Shown piece by piece: positions 11,012-19,441 of a stretch of DNA of 64,000 nucleotides. Numbering within the stretch: position 1 is the first letter of the stretch; each line of letters starts with the position of its first letter. The DNA is from a virus. The position numbers were made by a program, and so were the translations under genes. Under the pieces are notes generated by a model that was not told the DNA's origin, did no database searches, and saw only the letters and a list, made by a program, of their open reading frames with translations. Location: the IMG/VR virus record IMGVR_UViG_3300020020_000027, positions 1 through 64,000 of that record. One strand, 5' to 3'.

Positions 11012-11313
11012 GTGATACAACTTTCGACGAAGCTCGGCGCTGTCCATCCTGCGCCGAGCTTGGTCAACCTGCGGGAATTAGGCCAACCGAGAATAGACGA
11101 CAAGGTAAACTCCACATATTTAAATGTCAAAACGAAAGATGTGAGAAATTTGATCGTGATTGGGTGGTGCAGGTCCGTCCGGACGGCACCATACCTGATC
11201 CCATATTGAATAGAGAAAAGAGCTTTCCTCAGGAACGGGGGGTGGCTCGCGCCAGAATTGAACGAGCAAGAGAAGCATTGGATAGATTGAATCAACAATC
11301 ATTGGATAAGTAG
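11008..11313 (+). CDS. Zinc-ribbon small protein
   Basis: 101 aa from the ATG at 11008, chosen for the ATGA overlap with the previous stop. CPSC near the start and CQNERC about 30 residues later form a zinc ribbon; the C-terminal half is a charged helix. Directly followed by an SNF2 helicase gene, so it may assist it. Confidence 0.6.
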   Translation: MSDTTFDEARRCPSCAELGQPAGIRPTENRRQGKLHIFKCQNERCEKFDRDWVVQVRPDGTIPDPILNREKSFPQERGVARARIERAREALDRLNQQSLDK

Positions 11314-12870
11314 ATGGAGCTATTTGACTTTCAAGCAGAAACAGTAGAGCGACTTGAACCAAAACGAGGATCACTAATAGCCCACGACATGGGCACCGGG
11401 AAAACTGTGACAGCAATTGCCTTAGATAAATCACGTAGACAAAGCTTTGATAATCCAGCTAAAACACTTATTATTTGTCCACTATCTGTGATTGATACTT
11501 GGGTCAAACATTTTAAACTATGGGCACCTGAACTTAAATTAGCTTGGGTCAACAACAAAAACAGGCGACCCTTCATGGAAGCCATGGATGCCACTTTCCG
11601 TAATGCTAATAGCATTGGCTATGATGTCTTTATCATGCACTATGCAGCAGTCAGACTTGAGCCTGACGTAGCTAGGTATCCATGGTTCCATGTTATTTCA
11701 GATGAAGTACACGCACTACAGGATAGAAAATCCTCTCAGACCAAGGCAGTAAAGAAGATACCAGCGTTTTATAAAACCGGACTTTCTGGTACTCCAGTCT
11801 TCAACAAGCCTGACGATCTCTGGTCAATCCTCAATTGGCTATACCCGAAATATTGGACCAGCTATTGGGCCTATTTCAAACGCTATATAAAGTGGGTTGA
11901 GTACGACGGATATCGAACTATAATCGGGGTAGAAAACGAAGAAGAACTACAACAGGTTATGGCAGGCTTCTATAGTCGAGTAAAAAAAGAGGACGTAATT
12001 AAAGATCTTCCGGACAAGTACTTCAGTGTAGTTAAAACTCGGATGCACCCCAAGCAAGAAAAAGCCTACAAGCAAATGAAGCGCGATATGTTGGCGTGGA
12101 TTGGTGAGCATGAAGACGAGCCAGTAAATGCACCGGTAGTACTTGCTCAACTTACTAGACTACAGCAGTTCGCTTCCGCCTACGCAGAAATCATCAAGAC
12201 GACAAAGAAGCGCAAGAACTGCTATGAATGCGGTCAATTACACATTGAATCTTGCGAAACTTGTGGACCAATATACGAAAAATATGAAAAAGCAATCGAC
12301 AATTATGCTATAGACTATGATGAAGAAGTTGGCCTGCCGCAATTCGGAAGTAATTGTGAAAATCTGAAGCAGGTAAAGTGTATTGGTCATCCACATGAAT
12401 TCGTTCAACTGTCCGAGCCGAGCTGTAAAGTAGACGCTGCGATTGAATTGATTCAAGCATCAGATGAGCCGATTATCTTCTTTAGTCAATTCGCACAAAT
12501 GGCCACTCTCCTTGCTAAGAGATGTGAAAAACTAGGAATCAGTTGTGGTCTCTACACTGGCTCAGTTACTAAGGAAAATCGGGATAAGATAGTTGAAGAC
12601 TTCCAAAGTGGCAAGCTAAAGGTCTTCTCTGGCAGCATCAAGGCGGGTGGCCAGGGTCTAACCCTCACTGCGTCGTCAACGGTCGGCCTACTCAACCGAG
12701 AATGGGCAGAATCACTCAACGACCAGGCAATTGACCGAGCCCATCGGATCGGCCAGAAGAATGCCGTTCACGTAATTGATTTTGTTACCGAAGAAAGTAT
12801 TGATGAAGAGCGTAATTTGGAAATTGCCTTGGATTGGCAAGTAATTAAAAAGTTACTAGGTGAACTATGA
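11314..12870 (+). CDS. SNF2-family DEAD-like helicase
   Basis: 518 aa. Walker A HDMGTGKT (K30), DEVH Walker B (about residue 130), GLSGTP motif III, and C-terminal helicase signature AIDRAHRIGQ. Between the two RecA lobes lies a zinc-ribbon-like insert with CYECGQ and CETCG (about residues 307-320). This matches phage SNF2 translocases that remodel DNA or act in recombination and recombination-dependent replication. ATP-driven duplex DNA translocation is expected. Confidence 0.85.
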   Translation: MELFDFQAETVERLEPKRGSLIAHDMGTGKTVTAIALDKSRRQSFDNPAKTLIICPLSVIDTWVKHFKLWAPELKLAWVNNKNRRPFMEAMDATFRNANSIGYDVFIMHYAAVRLEPDVARYPWFHVISDEVHALQDRKSSQTKAVKKIPAFYKTGLSGTPVFNKPDDLWSILNWLYPKYWTSYWAYFKRYIKWVEYDGYRTIIGVENEEELQQVMAGFYSRVKKEDVIKDLPDKYFSVVKTRMHPKQEKAYKQMKRDMLAWIGEHEDEPVNAPVVLAQLTRLQQFASAYAEIIKTTKKRKNCYECGQLHIESCETCGPIYEKYEKAIDNYAIDYDEEVGLPQFGSNCENLKQVKCIGHPHEFVQLSEPSCKVDAAIELIQASDEPIIFFSQFAQMATLLAKRCEKLGISCGLYTGSVTKENRDKIVEDFQSGKLKVFSGSIKAGGQGLTLTASSTVGLLNREWAESLNDQAIDRAHRIGQKNAVHVIDFVTEESIDEERNLEIALDWQVIKKLLGEL

Positions 12871-13031
12871 AAAAACTAGCACCGGGTATGACTGTGCAGA
12901 GCGCCAGGAATTCCTGGCGAGTTGCGTACTGTGTTCGGTGTGGTTGGTGTAGTGAGCTTTTGTCATATGCCAACGCGAAAAAACTAGCCTGTGACGAAGA
13001 CTCTCATATATGTAAAAGGAATACTAAATGA
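12867..13031 (+). CDS. Small Cys-rich protein
   Basis: 54 aa, ATGA overlap with the helicase stop. CVRCGWC plus a downstream Cys-Asp and His-Ile-Cys group suggest zinc binding. Function unknown; coupled to genes on both sides. Confidence 0.6.
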   Translation: MKKLAPGMTVQSARNSWRVAYCVRCGWCSELLSYANAKKLACDEDSHICKRNTK

Positions 13032-13429
13032 ACTTCATTCACAGAACACCAAGATTACACCAGAATCCAAATGATCCTGCATATCACATGCTATACACTG
13101 GACACACATCTACTCCCAAAGTTCATCGCATGGGCTGCTATATCTGCTCGGATATGGAATTCGCTCGGATAGGAATGCCACTTTGTAACCTTTGCTGTGC
13201 CTGTGCTCAATTGGGTAAGGAAGGTCACATACCCGCCGATGACAGTTATTGCGATGACTGTAGACATACACTATGCGAAGACTGTGTTAATTTACCCGCA
13301 CAAAAAGAACCTATTTGCACTTGCAACACGCCATGTTGTGAGGTTGACGTTGGTGTCGGCATCATAACTTGCGAAAGCAAGCACTGTCCAACACACGGAG
13401 AAAACAATGACAAGAGCGAGATTAAGTAA
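13028..13429 (+). CDS. Cysteine-rich zinc protein
   Basis: 133 aa with about 20 Cys and several His in CxxC-type pairs (CYIC, CNLCCACA, CDDC, CEDC, CTCNTPCC). Probably binds several zinc ions. The pattern is not a clear RING or FYVE arrangement. No family recognised. Confidence 0.6.
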   Translation: MNFIHRTPRLHQNPNDPAYHMLYTGHTSTPKVHRMGCYICSDMEFARIGMPLCNLCCACAQLGKEGHIPADDSYCDDCRHTLCEDCVNLPAQKEPICTCNTPCCEVDVGVGIITCESKHCPTHGENNDKSEIK

Positions 13430-13580
13430 GGAAGAACTAGAACTTATCGAAGATGCTTTGATATATTATGGGGTTTCGAACTTAGATTTGCGCGTGGTAA
13501 TATCCACAATAATTAGAAAGATTAAAGTAACCAAGGGTCAGTCACCATACGAAACCATCATGATGGAGCCATACAAATGA
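13407..13580 (+). CDS. Small hypothetical protein
   Basis: 57 aa, starting MTRARLSKEELELIEDALIY, mostly helical and charged. It overlaps the Cys-rich gene by 23 nt and the next by 4 nt. Confidence 0.55.
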   Translation: MTRARLSKEELELIEDALIYYGVSNLDLRVVISTIIRKIKVTKGQSPYETIMMEPYK

Positions 13581-13705
13581 GTTGTCAAGAATGTAACAAA
13601 CTAAGAAACACACCAATATTTTTCCAATTGCTGCAAGACTGGTTCAAGATGAGTGCAGATAAAGTCACTAGTATCTTTCATCGGAAAGGACATAAGATCT
13701 TCTGA
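13577..13705 (+). CDS. Microprotein with CxxC
   Basis: 42 aa, MSCQECNKLRNTP at the start, then an amphipathic helix and a basic end. TGATG overlap with the following gene. The consistent coupling supports it. Confidence 0.5.
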   Translation: MSCQECNKLRNTPIFFQLLQDWFKMSADKVTSIFHRKGHKIF

Positions 13706-14412
13706 TGCAACAAAAAACCAGGACGGTAGTTCTCACTCCGTCTAGGTCACGACCAAATAAGCTAGATAGAATGCTAAATTCTATCGCATCACTGTCCGTT
13801 GGTGAAGTGGCAGTCTATGTCGGAATAGATATGGATGACCCAAGTTACCAAGACTACCAAGACCTACTAAAGAAATACAAAATCCTAACAATATTCAATG
13901 ATTCTAGGAAGACTCTTTCGGCCTGGACAAACTCTCTGTCCACAGCCGCACTATATTCCTATGGAGTGGATGGAACTTATCTAGTTTCCATGGGCGACGA
14001 TCACGAAGTGAAATCTGACTTGTGGAACCTTTCTCTGATGAATTCCATTCATGCCCTAGATGGACCAGGCTTTGCCTACGGGGACGACACAATAAATGGA
14101 TCTGGGCTATGTACCGCCTGGATGGCCTCAGGTAAAGTGGTTAACGCGCTAGGCTGGATGATGCTGCCAAACTGCAAGCACTTCTATGTAGACAATGCCA
14201 TTATGGAACTTGGTCAAACCTCAAATCGGATTGCATACAGACCAAAAGTTGTGATTGAGCATCTGCACCCAGTAATTGAGAAATCGGAAATAGATAAGAC
14301 TTATATAGATGCTAGTAGTAACATCGAAAAAGATTTATTAGCTTTTCGAAACTGGCATGTTGGAGCACAATTCCATCAAGATGTTCAAACAATCTTAGAG
14401 GTGACGTGGTAA
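13705..14412 (+). CDS. Glycosyltransferase-like protein (GT-A fold)
   Basis: 235 aa. The N-terminus VVLTPSRSRPNKLDRML is the nucleotide-binding start of family-2-like glycosyltransferases; MGDDHEV (about residue 97) gives the DxD-like metal site. Such enzymes in phages may glycosylate DNA bases, virion proteins or cell-surface polymers. The target here is unknown. A second, different GT-like gene lies at 55.1 kb. Confidence 0.6.
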   Translation: MQQKTRTVVLTPSRSRPNKLDRMLNSIASLSVGEVAVYVGIDMDDPSYQDYQDLLKKYKILTIFNDSRKTLSAWTNSLSTAALYSYGVDGTYLVSMGDDHEVKSDLWNLSLMNSIHALDGPGFAYGDDTINGSGLCTAWMASGKVVNALGWMMLPNCKHFYVDNAIMELGQTSNRIAYRPKVVIEHLHPVIEKSEIDKTYIDASSNIEKDLLAFRNWHVGAQFHQDVQTILEVTW

Positions 14413-14735
14413 TCTTGCTTAATGAAATGGCCAAAGAGTTTCATAGCCTTAATGTGGACAAAGGCTTTTGGGATGATTCAAGAGACCCACTTAAAGTCCT
14501 CATGTTAATCGTGACGGAACTCTCTGAGGCAGCCGAGGAATTTAGGCATGACCAACCAGCCAACCACACATACTACCTGGGTCCAGAACCAAAAGGTGTG
14601 CCTATAGAAATGGCGGACGCCATTATTCGTATTCTGGACGCATGTGCTGCTTGGGGGATTGACCTAGACGAAGCAGTAATGATAAAGTATCACTACAACA
14701 AGACCCGTCCATTCATGCACGGTAAGAAAAGCTAA
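14406..14735 (+). CDS. MazG-like nucleotide pyrophosphohydrolase
   Basis: 109 aa, GTG start overlapping the preceding gene. The pattern LMLIVTELSEAAEEFRHD, followed by MADAIIRILD, is the metal-binding EExxE/ExxD layout of MazG-type all-alpha NTP pyrophosphatases. Phage MazG proteins hydrolyse (d)NTPs or ppGpp-like alarmones and can keep the starving host transcribing. Confidence 0.75.
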   Translation: MVILLNEMAKEFHSLNVDKGFWDDSRDPLKVLMLIVTELSEAAEEFRHDQPANHTYYLGPEPKGVPIEMADAIIRILDACAAWGIDLDEAVMIKYHYNKTRPFMHGKKS

Positions 14736-14749
14736 CCGGAGGAATAGAA

Positions 14750-15028
14750 GTGCGGATTCCCACACTAGGCCGAACAGTTCACTATCGCGGCAAGGAAGGC
14801 GTTAAGGCCCTACGTGCCGCTATTGTTTCCTGTACAGTTGAGGAGCTTGACCAACAAAACGTTCTTGATGGGCACATTTCCGATCTAGACGATGAAATGC
14901 ATGTACATCTGCACGTAATTACTCCGGGAGCGCGAGGTCACTTTGAGGAATTCAATGTTCCTTTTGGCGAGCCACAGACTGATGGAAAAATCCCTCCGGG
15001 CACTTGGTGCTGGCCTAAACTGGTTTAA
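14750..15028 (+). CDS. Small hypothetical protein
   Basis: 92 aa, GTG start with GGAGGA upstream. Begins MRIPTLGRTVHYRGKEG and has a His/Asp-rich centre (DDEMHVHLHVITPG). The start and the short beta-rich layout recall small phage proteins of unknown function, SH3-like. Not assigned. Confidence 0.6.
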   Translation: MRIPTLGRTVHYRGKEGVKALRAAIVSCTVEELDQQNVLDGHISDLDDEMHVHLHVITPGARGHFEEFNVPFGEPQTDGKIPPGTWCWPKLV

Positions 15029-15035
15029 TCAACAA

Positions 15036-15127
15036 TCAGGAGACTATAAAGCACTGATTGGTTTGGGCGTATTAGGGTTCGTTGATTATTTTCTGGGTTT
15101 TGCTTTGATTATTTATTTTGACTTATA
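15036..15127 (+). other. Possible short hydrophobic peptide frame
   Basis: The frame after the previous gene encodes a hydrophobic stretch ending FGALIIYF-like residues and a stop at about 15127. AGGAG lies at 15040-15044, but the nearest in-frame starts are only CTG or TTG. I cannot decide whether it is translated. Confidence 0.25.
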
Positions 15128-15212
15128 GTGGTCTGGGCAGCCAAGTAAGAATAAGAGGCATTGTGTTGGGCTGACCGGACACTGCATCTTCAAGATGCCT
15201 CTTATCACCACT
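15127..15212 (+). ncRNA. Structured RNA or double-stem terminator
   Basis: AGTGGT (15127-15132) pairs with ACCACT (15207-15212), and an 11-bp perfect helix ATAAGAGGCAT (15151-15161) pairs with 15195-15205. No T-run. First of two adjacent folded elements before tRNA-Gln. Confidence 0.4.
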
Positions 15213-15218
15213 TAAGCT

Positions 15219-15340
15219 GAGGAGACACCTTTATTGTTGCGATTCACCCTCGGACTTCACTTTGGAAGTTGTGTGACTTTATCTTATCTAGTTTTGAGGG
15301 TCACACCAATGATACGATTGGGTTCAAGAGGTGTCTCCTC
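15219..15340 (+). ncRNA. Structured RNA upstream of tRNA-Gln
   Basis: A 12-bp perfect outer stem GAGGAGACACCT (15219-15230) with 15329-15340. An inner ACCCTC/GAGGGT helix encloses further hairpins. About 122 nt, no gene. It ends 4 nt before tRNA-Gln, as the Y-like RNAs do next to tRNAs, though it lacks their signature. Confidence 0.45.
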
Positions 15341-15344
15341 TTTA

Positions 15345-15415
15345 TGGAGTATAGTGTAATGGTAGCACGCTTGCCTTTGGAGCAGGCAGTTTAGGTTCGA
15401 ACCCTGATACTCCAG
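15345..15415 (+). tRNA. tRNA-Gln (TTG)
   Basis: Acceptor TGGAGTA/TACTCCA with discriminator G, both typical of bacterial tRNA-Gln; D arm short with GG; anticodon stem CTTGC/GCAGG with loop CTTTGGA (anticodon TTG); T loop TTCGAAC. 71 nt. Confidence 0.9.
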
Positions 15416-15416
15416 C

Positions 15417-15806
15417 ATGTATGAAATAACAAAAATCCTTGAGTGTGAGGACTGCGGTCGAGTATTAAAAACCTTGACTGAATACGAAAACCAACAGGTT
15501 GCGACAAATCCATACAATTATATTTCTTACTGCGATGAATGTAAAGCTAGTCGCGCCAAACGGGGTGAAGCAGCAATCTACGCAATTCATCCTGGCTGGA
15601 TAACCTCACTATATGATGGTGATCGACACTATATTGGAGTGGGCTCATTAGTTCGACTTTATGAATTAAGAACAGGGGAATGGATCCCTTGGCACAATAA
15701 TAAAGGACGTGATCCGAATAAATACATCCACCTTTATCCAAGACCAGACGGAAACTACGGTAGGCCAGAAGATGTCAAAGGACAGACCAAACAGGATAAC
15801 GTTTAA
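15417..15806 (+). CDS. Hypothetical protein with zinc-ribbon start
   Basis: 129 aa beginning 2 nt after tRNA-Gln. CEDCGR (residue 10 on) and CDECK (about 41) make a zinc ribbon; the rest is beta-rich with many Tyr. There is no good ribosome site before the ATG. It overlaps the next gene by 35 nt. Confidence 0.55.
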   Translation: MYEITKILECEDCGRVLKTLTEYENQQVATNPYNYISYCDECKASRAKRGEAAIYAIHPGWITSLYDGDRHYIGVGSLVRLYELRTGEWIPWHNNKGRDPNKYIHLYPRPDGNYGRPEDVKGQTKQDNV

Positions 15807-15987
15807 TATAAATGACATCGACTCCGAAACACTAACGAAGCTTTCCGAAGATACCGGACAGACCAAGACAAACGTGCTAATTAGGTCAATCAAACTTTAT
15901 TCTCTCTTGTACAGATCAATAGAGGATGGTAGCAAGTTAGTGATAAGATCTTCCAACGGTGATGAGGAAGTAATTAGGTTCCTTTAG
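15772..15987 (+). CDS. Ribbon-helix-helix DNA-binding protein
   Basis: 71 aa from the ATG at 15772. NRITFNINDID as a beta strand, then two helices with TGQTKTNVLIRSIKLY at the tip, is the Arc/CopG ribbon-helix-helix plan. Likely a dimeric repressor. An upstream GTG in frame would add 21 residues unlike the family. Confidence 0.65.
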   Translation: MSKDRPNRITFNINDIDSETLTKLSEDTGQTKTNVLIRSIKLYSLLYRSIEDGSKLVIRSSNGDEEVIRFL

Positions 15988-16004
15988 ACTGAAGGATTCA
16001 TTAA

Positions 16005-16319
16005 ATGATCGTATGGATTAGCGTCAGTAACTCTGACGACAGATTGTCTTCCATTCTTTGGGCAGAATATATCAAAGAGGTAGACAAGGTGATATCCCAC
16101 CACGTATTTGAAACTCATGCAGCCATGGTACACTCTCTACCTACCTCACACTCTATGGATTGTCATTGGTGTGTTGATTTAGGTAAAGGTACATTCATGC
16201 AATCCAATTTAGTCCGAGAGCTAACTAAGGTTGCTAAGGTATTTAGGCAGGACAAAATCGTTTGGTACGAGTGCAAAGCAACCCACCATATTCTTGGGGT
16301 TGATAATGAATTGGAATGA
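16005..16319 (+). CDS. Hypothetical protein
   Basis: 104 aa, mixed composition, with CHWC and several His residues in the middle (HSMDCHWCVD), a possible metal site. It overlaps the next gene by 14 nt. No family recognised. Confidence 0.55.
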   Translation: MIVWISVSNSDDRLSSILWAEYIKEVDKVISHHVFETHAAMVHSLPTSHSMDCHWCVDLGKGTFMQSNLVRELTKVAKVFRQDKIVWYECKATHHILGVDNELE

Positions 16320-16521
16320 CATTTCACCTGAAAATGCAATGGGATTAGATCTAACCGAACGCTTGGACATCACAGCCCCGCTTAACGAAGAAGGAGTTCG
16401 CTGTCCTTGGCCTTGGGAACCACAAACACTAACTAATCCTCCCTTTGGACAATACCACTGCGGATATTGTGGAGCCATGGTACTAGCGGGAGTTCCACAT
16501 ATAGACTATAGGGAAGATTGA
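16306..16521 (+). CDS. Small protein with CxxC pairs
   Basis: 71 aa from the ATG at 16306. CPWPW and CGYCG could bind zinc. It overlaps the nuclease gene start by 4 nt, so it is co-translated with it. Confidence 0.5.
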   Translation: MNWNDISPENAMGLDLTERLDITAPLNEEGVRCPWPWEPQTLTNPPFGQYHCGYCGAMVLAGVPHIDYRED

Positions 16522-17702
16522 TGGATGTTCAGAAATACATAGATCTAGGTTTAATCCATTCTATTCATACTTCTGAGCGTCGATCTTTCAGGGGCTGCCG
16601 TCGTCGATGGGACTGGTCATATCGACAGAACTACCACCCTACGGTAACGCCAAAACCACTTGAATTCGGCACAGCTTATCACATTGCCATGGAAGTTTGG
16701 TATGAGCCAACTAATTGGTTTGGTGATAGAACCAAACAAGCTAGTCTGGCACTGGAAGCCTTCCAGGATACCGTACAGGACCAATACAGTAGATACATTG
16801 AACTAAACGGTACCCCGGAAGATGAAATCATCGAGAGCTATAAAGACAGCTTGATACTTGGTAGTGATATGGTTCGGTATTATACAAATAAAATAAGTCC
16901 AAAGATCGACCAAGACTGGACCCCAATAGCAGTAGAAATTCCTTTCGAGGTCAGCTTGGGATTCACCTGCAAATGTGAAGCTTGTTGGAAATTGTACTAC
17001 GAATACCTGATTAAGCATGTATTTAGTAAGTACGAGCATATAAAGACTGAAGAGGAAATAAAAGCTAATTTCCCTGGTCTGCCCGTAACCTTCGGTGGAC
17101 GAATCGATGCCATCTTCAAGGATATTCAGGATCGCATATTTTGTGTTGACTGGAAAACGACATCCAGAATTCTAGACGATTACGATGAAGCTGCGTTCCT
17201 CGAACTGGACGACCAGGTAGCAGGGTACCCAGTGGCGATTCGCAAGCTTGGGCGCCGCGTGGATGGCTTCATTTACCACGAACAGCGAAAGGCCGTGCCC
17301 GAGCCACCCAAGCAGCTTCAGCGGGCATACAAGGGTAGAGTTTTCAGTACTAATAAGACATCCGCAGTCGAGCACGAAAGCTTTGTTAATGCCGTTATGG
17401 CAGAAGACGCACGTGCATATAATATGGGATTATATGACGAGTACCTAGAATTCCTTCAGGGTAATATGGCCCCAAAATTCTATCAACGACATGTTATATA
17501 CAAAACTGATATACAGATCGAAAATTTCTGGAATGATTTAATCAGTGAAGCCAAAGACATGCTGATGGAACCGAGAGTCTATCCTCAACCATCTCGGTTC
17601 AGTTGTAATTCATGCATGTACCGAGTGCCTTGCGACGGACAGAATCGTGGCGAGGATTTTTCTTACACACTAAACACACTATTTGTTCGGGACAGACAAT
17701 GA
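16518..17702 (+). CDS. RecB/Cas4-like PD-(D/E)XK nuclease
   Basis: 394 aa. R-rich N-terminus SFRGCRRRW, then the catalytic pair GGRIDAIF (Asp) and FCVDWKTT (D-x-K, about residue 215). C-terminal Cys residues (CNSCMYRVPC) together with the early Cys match the iron-sulfur clamp of AddB/Cas4-type exonucleases. In phages this enzyme processes DNA ends next to a Sak4 recombinase, which follows here. Confidence 0.8.
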   Translation: MMDVQKYIDLGLIHSIHTSERRSFRGCRRRWDWSYRQNYHPTVTPKPLEFGTAYHIAMEVWYEPTNWFGDRTKQASLALEAFQDTVQDQYSRYIELNGTPEDEIIESYKDSLILGSDMVRYYTNKISPKIDQDWTPIAVEIPFEVSLGFTCKCEACWKLYYEYLIKHVFSKYEHIKTEEEIKANFPGLPVTFGGRIDAIFKDIQDRIFCVDWKTTSRILDDYDEAAFLELDDQVAGYPVAIRKLGRRVDGFIYHEQRKAVPEPPKQLQRAYKGRVFSTNKTSAVEHESFVNAVMAEDARAYNMGLYDEYLEFLQGNMAPKFYQRHVIYKTDIQIENFWNDLISEAKDMLMEPRVYPQPSRFSCNSCMYRVPCDGQNRGEDFSYTLNTLFVRDRQ

Positions 17703-18043
17703 CTACTTTATATCGACTAATTGAGGAAATGAAGCATTGCAACGAAAAAGCTGTTGAGTTTTCTGCGAAGTTCAACAAAAGAGCCGAATTTCTTGAGGGA
17801 TTGTCCAACAATCGCGCAGAAAACGCAGGAATATTAGATCCATTTAAGAAAGCTCAGAGATTAAGAGCATTAAAAAGAGACGACCACATGCTAGAAGATT
17901 TCGGTAAAGCTCAATCATTCTTCAAAGGTGAAGTGGAACGGATATCAGCATATTTGAACGGGTTGTTGGCTTACAAACAGCTAATTGGTATTAGGCCAAC
18001 TATGGACCCGCACGATGAGATCCACATAGATTACGGTCTATGA
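17699..18043 (+). CDS. Helical hypothetical protein
   Basis: 114 aa, charged and helical throughout, no Cys. ATGA overlap with the nuclease. Position suggests an accessory factor for recombination. No family recognised. Confidence 0.55.
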   Translation: MTTLYRLIEEMKHCNEKAVEFSAKFNKRAEFLEGLSNNRAENAGILDPFKKAQRLRALKRDDHMLEDFGKAQSFFKGEVERISAYLNGLLAYKQLIGIRPTMDPHDEIHIDYGL

Positions 18044-18054
18044 CTCTACTGCTC

Positions 18055-18099
18055 TGGACAGGTCTAGACACACGTGATAGGCTACTGACACCTGTGACA
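18055..18099 (+). promoter_or_regulatory. Promoter and operator-like palindrome before the Sak4 gene
   Basis: TGGACA (18055-18060), 17-bp spacer, TAGGCT (18078-18083), an actinobacterial-type promoter. At the expected start site lies TGACACCTGTGACA (18086-18099), one mismatch from the palindrome seen at 10044 and 49986. It suggests shared control of replication and structural genes. Confidence 0.5.
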
Positions 18100-18122
18100 A
18101 CACAACGGACAAAGGCGACAAT

Positions 18123-18857
18123 GTGTCAGTCAAGCAAATTGCTGATCTGCCTATTTACGAAGTCAAAGACAGAACTCCAAAATTCAACTTTCTAGTTTAT
18201 GGTGAAAGCGGTGTTGGAAAGACTAGGTTCTGTGGATCAGTGATTGAAGTTCCGGAACTTTGTCCAGCTCTGTTACTTGACGTCGAGGGTGGCAGTCTCA
18301 CGCTTAAAACTATTTATCCAGGTCTTGAGTGTGTCCGAATCGATACTTGGGAAAAACTAAAAAAGGTTTATTCCCGACTTAAGAGCCATCCAGACCATGG
18401 TTACAAAACTCTAATCATTGACAGTGTAACTGAAATGCAAAAGATGGGCATGGATTATACCATGCGCATTCGTAAAGACGGAGACGATCTAAACGTACCT
18501 GAACTGAAAGAATGGAACATCAACATTGAACAGGTCAGAAGGTACGTTAGGGCTTTCCGAGATCTAGAAGGTATCAACACACTTTTTACTGCTTTAGTAA
18601 GAGTTGATACGGATAAGCGAACCGGACTATCCAGGAAGAAGCCATCACTTAATGGTAAAGTGGCCGACGAAGTGTGTGGTTTCCTAGACATTGTTACTTA
18701 CTTAGGCATGGAGGAAGTGGACAAGGTAAATACACGAATCTTACAAACTGGAAATACTCCAGGGACAATTGCCAAGGACCGATCTAATTTCTTGCCGATG
18801 CTAATAGCCAATCCCACGATGCTAGACATATACAAACATATTAATCAGGAAGGCTGA
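18123..18857 (+). CDS. Sak4-like RecA-family ATPase
   Basis: 244 aa, GTG start with AAAGG upstream. Walker A GESGVGKT (about residue 27-34), Walker B LIIDSVTEM (about 99). Length and motifs fit Sak4, a minimal RecA/Rad51-like single-strand annealing and exchange protein of phages, which works with the SSB encoded next. Preceded by its own promoter. Confidence 0.8.
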   Translation: MSVKQIADLPIYEVKDRTPKFNFLVYGESGVGKTRFCGSVIEVPELCPALLLDVEGGSLTLKTIYPGLECVRIDTWEKLKKVYSRLKSHPDHGYKTLIIDSVTEMQKMGMDYTMRIRKDGDDLNVPELKEWNINIEQVRRYVRAFRDLEGINTLFTALVRVDTDKRTGLSRKKPSLNGKVADEVCGFLDIVTYLGMEEVDKVNTRILQTGNTPGTIAKDRSNFLPMLIANPTMLDIYKHINQEG

Positions 18858-18862
18858 TTCAG

Positions 18863-19369
18863 GTGACCTTTAAGCTAAACATGTCCGATAAAGAGGCAGA
18901 ATCTAAGGAATTTGAATTTCCTCCGAGTGGCGAATATCTTTGCAGAATTACTGACCTTGAACTCAAGTCTGTACAGAAGCCTGGCGACAGCTTCGGCAAT
19001 CCATTTTGGAAAGTTACCCTGGTTGTAGAAAAGGTCTTCGCTGCAAATTCTGAGCAGTATGTGGGAACGACTATTCCGACCAGTGTTATGCTCTACAAAG
19101 GCGCGCTTTACTCGATTAAGCAGCTTTGTGAGGCACTACACCCAGAATTCATTGAAGGTAAGGACATTAACCTTCCTTCGGCAGAAAACGGCGCCCCTGA
19201 TCCCGATCCATGGTTGGGTCAATTGGTGAAAATTAAAGGGGTTAAGTTTGCCGAAAACACCCGGCGCAAGGATGGTACTACTCGTGAATATGCCGAGTTT
19301 CAAATCAGATACCGCGCTGCCAAGAGTGATAGCAAGACTAGCGACAATGGGCTGCCTTTGCCTTCCTGA
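18863..19369 (+). CDS. ssDNA-binding protein partner of Sak4
   Basis: 168 aa, GTG start 5 nt after the Sak4 gene. An OB-fold-like pattern (GEYLCRITDLELKS, FWKVTLVVEKVF) with a flexible acidic-serine tail ending SDNGLPLPS resembles DUF669-type phage SSBs that stimulate Sak4. Confidence 0.7.
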   Translation: MTFKLNMSDKEAESKEFEFPPSGEYLCRITDLELKSVQKPGDSFGNPFWKVTLVVEKVFAANSEQYVGTTIPTSVMLYKGALYSIKQLCEALHPEFIEGKDINLPSAENGAPDPDPWLGQLVKIKGVKFAENTRRKDGTTREYAEFQIRYRAAKSDSKTSDNGLPLPS

Positions 19370-19388
19370 TCTATAAATCAGACCTAAC

Positions 19389-19420
19389 AACCCAGTAAAG
19401 CCTTATGGCTTTGCTGGGTT
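19389..19420 (+). terminator. Hairpin after the SSB gene
   Basis: 14-bp stem (one wobble) 19389-19402 with 19407-19420, 4-nt loop. Followed by GTACAACATTT, no real T-run; may end the Sak4-SSB transcript. Confidence 0.5.
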
Positions 19421-19441
19421 GTACAACATTTGACTAGGTGA

